From Amycolatopsis iheyensis (GTDB lineage: Bacteria; Actinomycetota; Actinomycetes; Mycobacteriales; Pseudonocardiaceae), in NCBI RefSeq assembly GCF_024703995.1, contig NZ_JAMXQV010000034.1:58764-122763 (forward strand): a DNA stretch of 64,000 nucleotides, read 5' to 3'. Position numbers and translations under genes: made by a program. This document shows positions 61,835 to 64,000 of the stretch, one piece after another; the first letter of the stretch is position 1; the number at the start of each line of letters is the position of its first letter. The notes beneath the pieces were generated by a model, which searched no databases, was not told the DNA's origin, and worked only from the letters and a program-made list of their open reading frames with translations.

Positions 61835-62731
61835 TCAGCTCGGATGATCGTTGCCGTAGTACTCCAGCCAGTGCAACGACCACGCGCCCGCGGGCGGCGC
61901 CCGCCACGTGCGATCCGTGCCCGGTAGGCCCGAACCGAACGCGGTCACGGCGAACTCACTGCCGTGCTGCGCCCCGGATCCGGCCGACATCGCACCGCTC
62001 ACGCCGGAGACGTCGGCGGGCAGCCCGCCGCCACCGGATCCCGACAGCGGACCGGCAACGCCGATCCGCGAACCGGAAGGGCCACCGGCCGACCGGCCGG
62101 CAGCGTGCACGACACGCGGACGCTGCGGATCGGTCGAGGTGACCGGCACCGGAGTGCTGCTCCCGGCAGGCGCGGTCACGCTCGGCGAAGACGCGATGTC
62201 TTCACGCGGCGCGGGCTTCGCCGGCCGTTCGCTCTGCTGGAGCCCGGAGACCGCCGAGACCGTGTGCTCGGCCCCGGCCGCCCGCACCACCGGTGCGGTC
62301 AGCGGCGCCGTGGCGCGCAGCACCGGCGAGGTCACCGGCGACACCGCATGCAGCACGGGCTCGGTGACCGGACGCAGGGCCGACAGGGCCGGCTCCGCCG
62401 CGCGCAGCACCGGACGCGTGACCGGCGCGAGAACGGGCTCGAGCCCGTTCGTCACCGGCTTCGCGACCCGCGCCACCTGCGACGTCACCGCGTGCACGGG
62501 CTCGGTGACCGGCATGAGCACCGGTTCGACCGGCTTGAGCACGCCGTGAGCAGTGCTCCCGACGTGCTCGAGCAATCCGGGCCGATCCGGGGGCGAACCC
62601 TCGGACGCGTCCGCGGACTCCGACACGGCCAAGGCCAGCAGGGTGAACCCGAACAACGCACCGGCCACGACCAGCACCCGAAGGAGCAGCGGGTGCCGGG
62701 CCAGTGTGTCGTCCGTCAGGGAAGTATCCAT
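61835..62731 (-). CDS. Membrane-anchored protein with PVTxPV repeats, 298 aa
   Basis: The ATG at 62731 follows GGGGGGTGAG. A single membrane helix (LLRVLVVAGALFGFTLLALA) is followed by about 110 residues of an 8-16-residue periodic repeat (PVEPVLMPVTEPVHAV, then PVTRPVLRAAEPALSALRPV). Next are a Ser/Pro/Thr-rich region and a Gly/Ser-rich domain, ending in an aromatic tail (AGAWSLHWLEYYGNDHPS). It is directly upstream of the Gly/Asn-rich surface protein and probably co-transcribed. It may be a stalk or anchor for it. No family is recognised. Confidence 0.75.
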   Translation of the reverse strand: MDTSLTDDTLARHPLLLRVLVVAGALFGFTLLALAVSESADASEGSPPDRPGLLEHVGSTAHGVLKPVEPVLMPVTEPVHAVTSQVARVAKPVTNGLEPVLAPVTRPVLRAAEPALSALRPVTEPVLHAVSPVTSPVLRATAPLTAPVVRAAGAEHTVSAVSGLQQSERPAKPAPREDIASSPSVTAPAGSSTPVPVTSTDPQRPRVVHAAGRSAGGPSGSRIGVAGPLSGSGGGGLPADVSGVSGAMSAGSGAQHGSEFAVTAFGSGLPGTDRTWRAPPAGAWSLHWLEYYGNDHPS

Positions 62732-63106
62732 CTATCTCACCCCCCTTCGAGTGTGGACTTCACCGTCAGTCGTCATTCGGGCCGTCAGGCATCACCGGAT
62801 TGGGGGTAAATCGAAGTTTTTTCTTTCACTCCAATAAGGTTTGCTACCACTGAGTAGCGGGTAAACTCGCTGATTTTCTTGCCGAGAAGAGCGGAAATCA
62901 CTCCCGCGGTCACTGCGGTCACCCAGCTGGACACTCTTGGTCGGCGGCTCCTGTCAGCCACCCGCCACCCCGGTGGGGAATCAACCCATCCGCCGCGCGG
63001 ACAGCCTCGAACGTGAACTGTCCACGAAGGATCCATCCCCCAGCGCCGGGAACCGGTGGTGGGTGACGCCCGCCGCCTTCGCGCGCGGGCGGGGAGGAGT
63101 TCGTCC
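62732..63106. other. 375-bp divergent regulatory region with AT-rich core
   Basis: Between the PVxxPV gene and the ferritin-like gene lies an unusually AT-rich stretch for this window (62800-62890, with AAGTTTTTTCTTTC). It probably holds the promoters of both divergent units. A small minus-strand frame here was not convincing as a gene. GGGGAGGAG at 63091 is the ribosome site of the next gene. Confidence 0.45.
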
Positions 63107-64000
63107 GTGTTTGGCAAGCGCTATGCCGCTTCGATGATCAATCGGAGCGCGGAGAACGACCAGGACCGGCGCCGGTTCCTCAAGGCCGCCGGCATGACCG
63201 GCCTCGGCGTCGTCGGCGCCGGAGCGCTCGGCGGCCTCGCCACCGGGACCGCGTCCGCCGCGACCGCCCGGCCCACCGCCGCGGCGGCTGCCGCGTCGGC
63301 TGAGGTCAGTGACGGTGCGGTCCTCAACTTCGCGCTCAACCTGGAGTACCTCGAAGCCGAGTTCTACCTGCACGCCGTGACCGGCAAGGGCCTGGCGGAC
63401 TCGATGACGACCGGCACGGGCACCCGTGGCGGTGTCACCGGCGGCCGGGCGGTGCGTTTCAAGACGAAGGCCGCGAAGCAGTACGCCCAGGAGATCGCGG
63501 GCGACGAGAAGGCCCACGTGCAGTTCCTGCGTTCCGCGCTGGGCTCGGCCGCGGTCAGCCGGCCGGCGATCGACCTGCAGTCCAGCTTCACCGCCGCCGC
63601 GCAGGCCGCCGGTCTGGTGAAGCCGGGGCGCAGCTTCGACGCGTTCGCGTGCGAGGAGAACTTCCTGCTCGCGGCGTTCCTGTTCGAGGACGTCGGCGTG
63701 ACGGCGTACAAGGGCGCCGCCCCGCTGATCAGCAACAAGACCTACCTGGAAGCCGCCGCCGGCATCCTCGCGGTGGAGGCGTACCACGCCGGCAACATCC
63801 GGAGCGCCCTCTACCAGCACACCGACGGCATCCTCGGCCTCGGCCTGCTCGGGCGTGACCTGCGGGAGGCCAGCGTCAAGCTGTCCAACGCCCGCGACAG
63901 CCTCGACGGCCCCACCGACGACGACCAGGGCGTCATCGACAGCCATGGCCAGGCGAACATCGTGCCCACCGACGCGAACGGCATCGCCTACAGCCGCTCA
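63107..64000 (+). CDS. Tat-exported ferritin-like domain protein (3' end outside window)
   Basis: The GTG at 63107 follows GGGGAGGAG by seven bases. The N-terminus carries a twin-arginine signal (QDRRRFLKAAGMTGLGVVGA, cleavage after ASA). The mature part has a ferritin-like four-helix pattern: LNFALNLEYLEAEFYLHAV with the first Glu ligands, QEIAGDEKAHVQFLRSAL with ExxH, and GILAVEAYHAGNIRSALYQ with the last ExxH. Related proteins are periplasmic di-iron or ferritin-like proteins of unclear function, sometimes stress-induced. The gene runs off the right edge after 298 codons. Confidence 0.92.
   Translation, partial: MFGKRYAASMINRSAENDQDRRRFLKAAGMTGLGVVGAGALGGLATGTASAATARPTAAAAAASAEVSDGAVLNFALNLEYLEAEFYLHAVTGKGLADSMTTGTGTRGGVTGGRAVRFKTKAAKQYAQEIAGDEKAHVQFLRSALGSAAVSRPAIDLQSSFTAAAQAAGLVKPGRSFDAFACEENFLLAAFLFEDVGVTAYKGAAPLISNKTYLEAAAGILAVEAYHAGNIRSALYQHTDGILGLGLLGRDLREASVKLSNARDSLDGPTDDDQGVIDSHGQANIVPTDANGIAYSRS

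Noticed and set aside
62785..63117. Minus-strand small frame with a hydrophobic segment (SSWVTAVTAGVISALLG)
   Set aside because: Its start would lie over the ferritin-like gene's start. The first half is Arg/Pro-rich and the region is an AT-rich divergent promoter.

Overview
The window is high-GC actinobacterial chromosome. Dense GC3-rich genes, GTG starts, leaderless starts (TANNNT box 6-7 nt before the start codon), many SARP/AfsR, TetR, PadR and ANTAR regulators and many secreted multidomain proteins suggest a Pseudonocardiales member. An iterated GTCCAC-N-GTGGAC palindrome looks to me like an Amycolatopsis-type signature. Genus is inference only. I saw no rRNA, complete tRNA, CRISPR array, transposase or phage gene.

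Layout. 1-17.2 kb is a mixed accessory and housekeeping stretch: a secreted cutinase-SGNH esterase cut by the left edge, a TetR/DrrAB-type ABC exporter set with operator, a three-frame remnant of a flavin monooxygenase, GAF, cupin/TetR and PhyH/LacI pairs (the last with a perfect 26-bp operator), a secreted FG-GAP protein plus NucA/NucB-type DNase, STAS and GAF-ANTAR regulators, a membrane beta-helix-like protein, a D,D-carboxypeptidase and a lipoprotein. 17.3-35.0 kb is a giant (about 4,120 aa) RHS/YD polymorphic toxin with Hint and HNH tip, a DUF4265-like likely immunity gene, a subtilase carrying the same extracellular modules, and a Tat Dyp-type peroxidase. A 3' fragment of tRNA-Lys with its terminator at 35.1 kb marks a probable integration-site scar.

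36.1-50.7 kb is the most system-like part. Two paralogous OmpR-type response regulators, one histidine kinase, a truncated SARP-NTPase and a LuxR-type regulator sit beside a secreted FN3 protein, a kinase-like protein without the catalytic Asp, a three-gene module of secreted or membrane repeat and glycine-zipper proteins, and a MoxR-DUF58-transglutaminase-like operon whose last protein lacks the Cys and His of active transglutaminases. Three of these promoters carry tandem GCGGATGTA-type repeats with 11-bp spacing, and a weaker version lies at the kinase/regulator operon. Two of the operons begin with a leaderless mini-ORF that overlaps the first real gene by 4 nt. I infer one regulon that controls an envelope assembly or remodelling apparatus.

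50.9-58.4 kb holds a full-length SARP-NB-ARC-TPR regulator preceded by a 44-codon secreted Cys-containing peptide gene (a possible peptide-sensing pair), and a PadR-controlled MacB-like ABC transporter. 58.4-59.9 kb is a gene graveyard with a GntR fragment and a frameshifted glycosyltransferase-like gene. 60.0-62.7 kb encodes a Gly/Asn/Ser/Thr-rich four-repeat surface protein with a strong terminator and an upstream membrane-anchored PVxxPV-repeat protein. The right edge cuts a Tat-exported ferritin-like protein.
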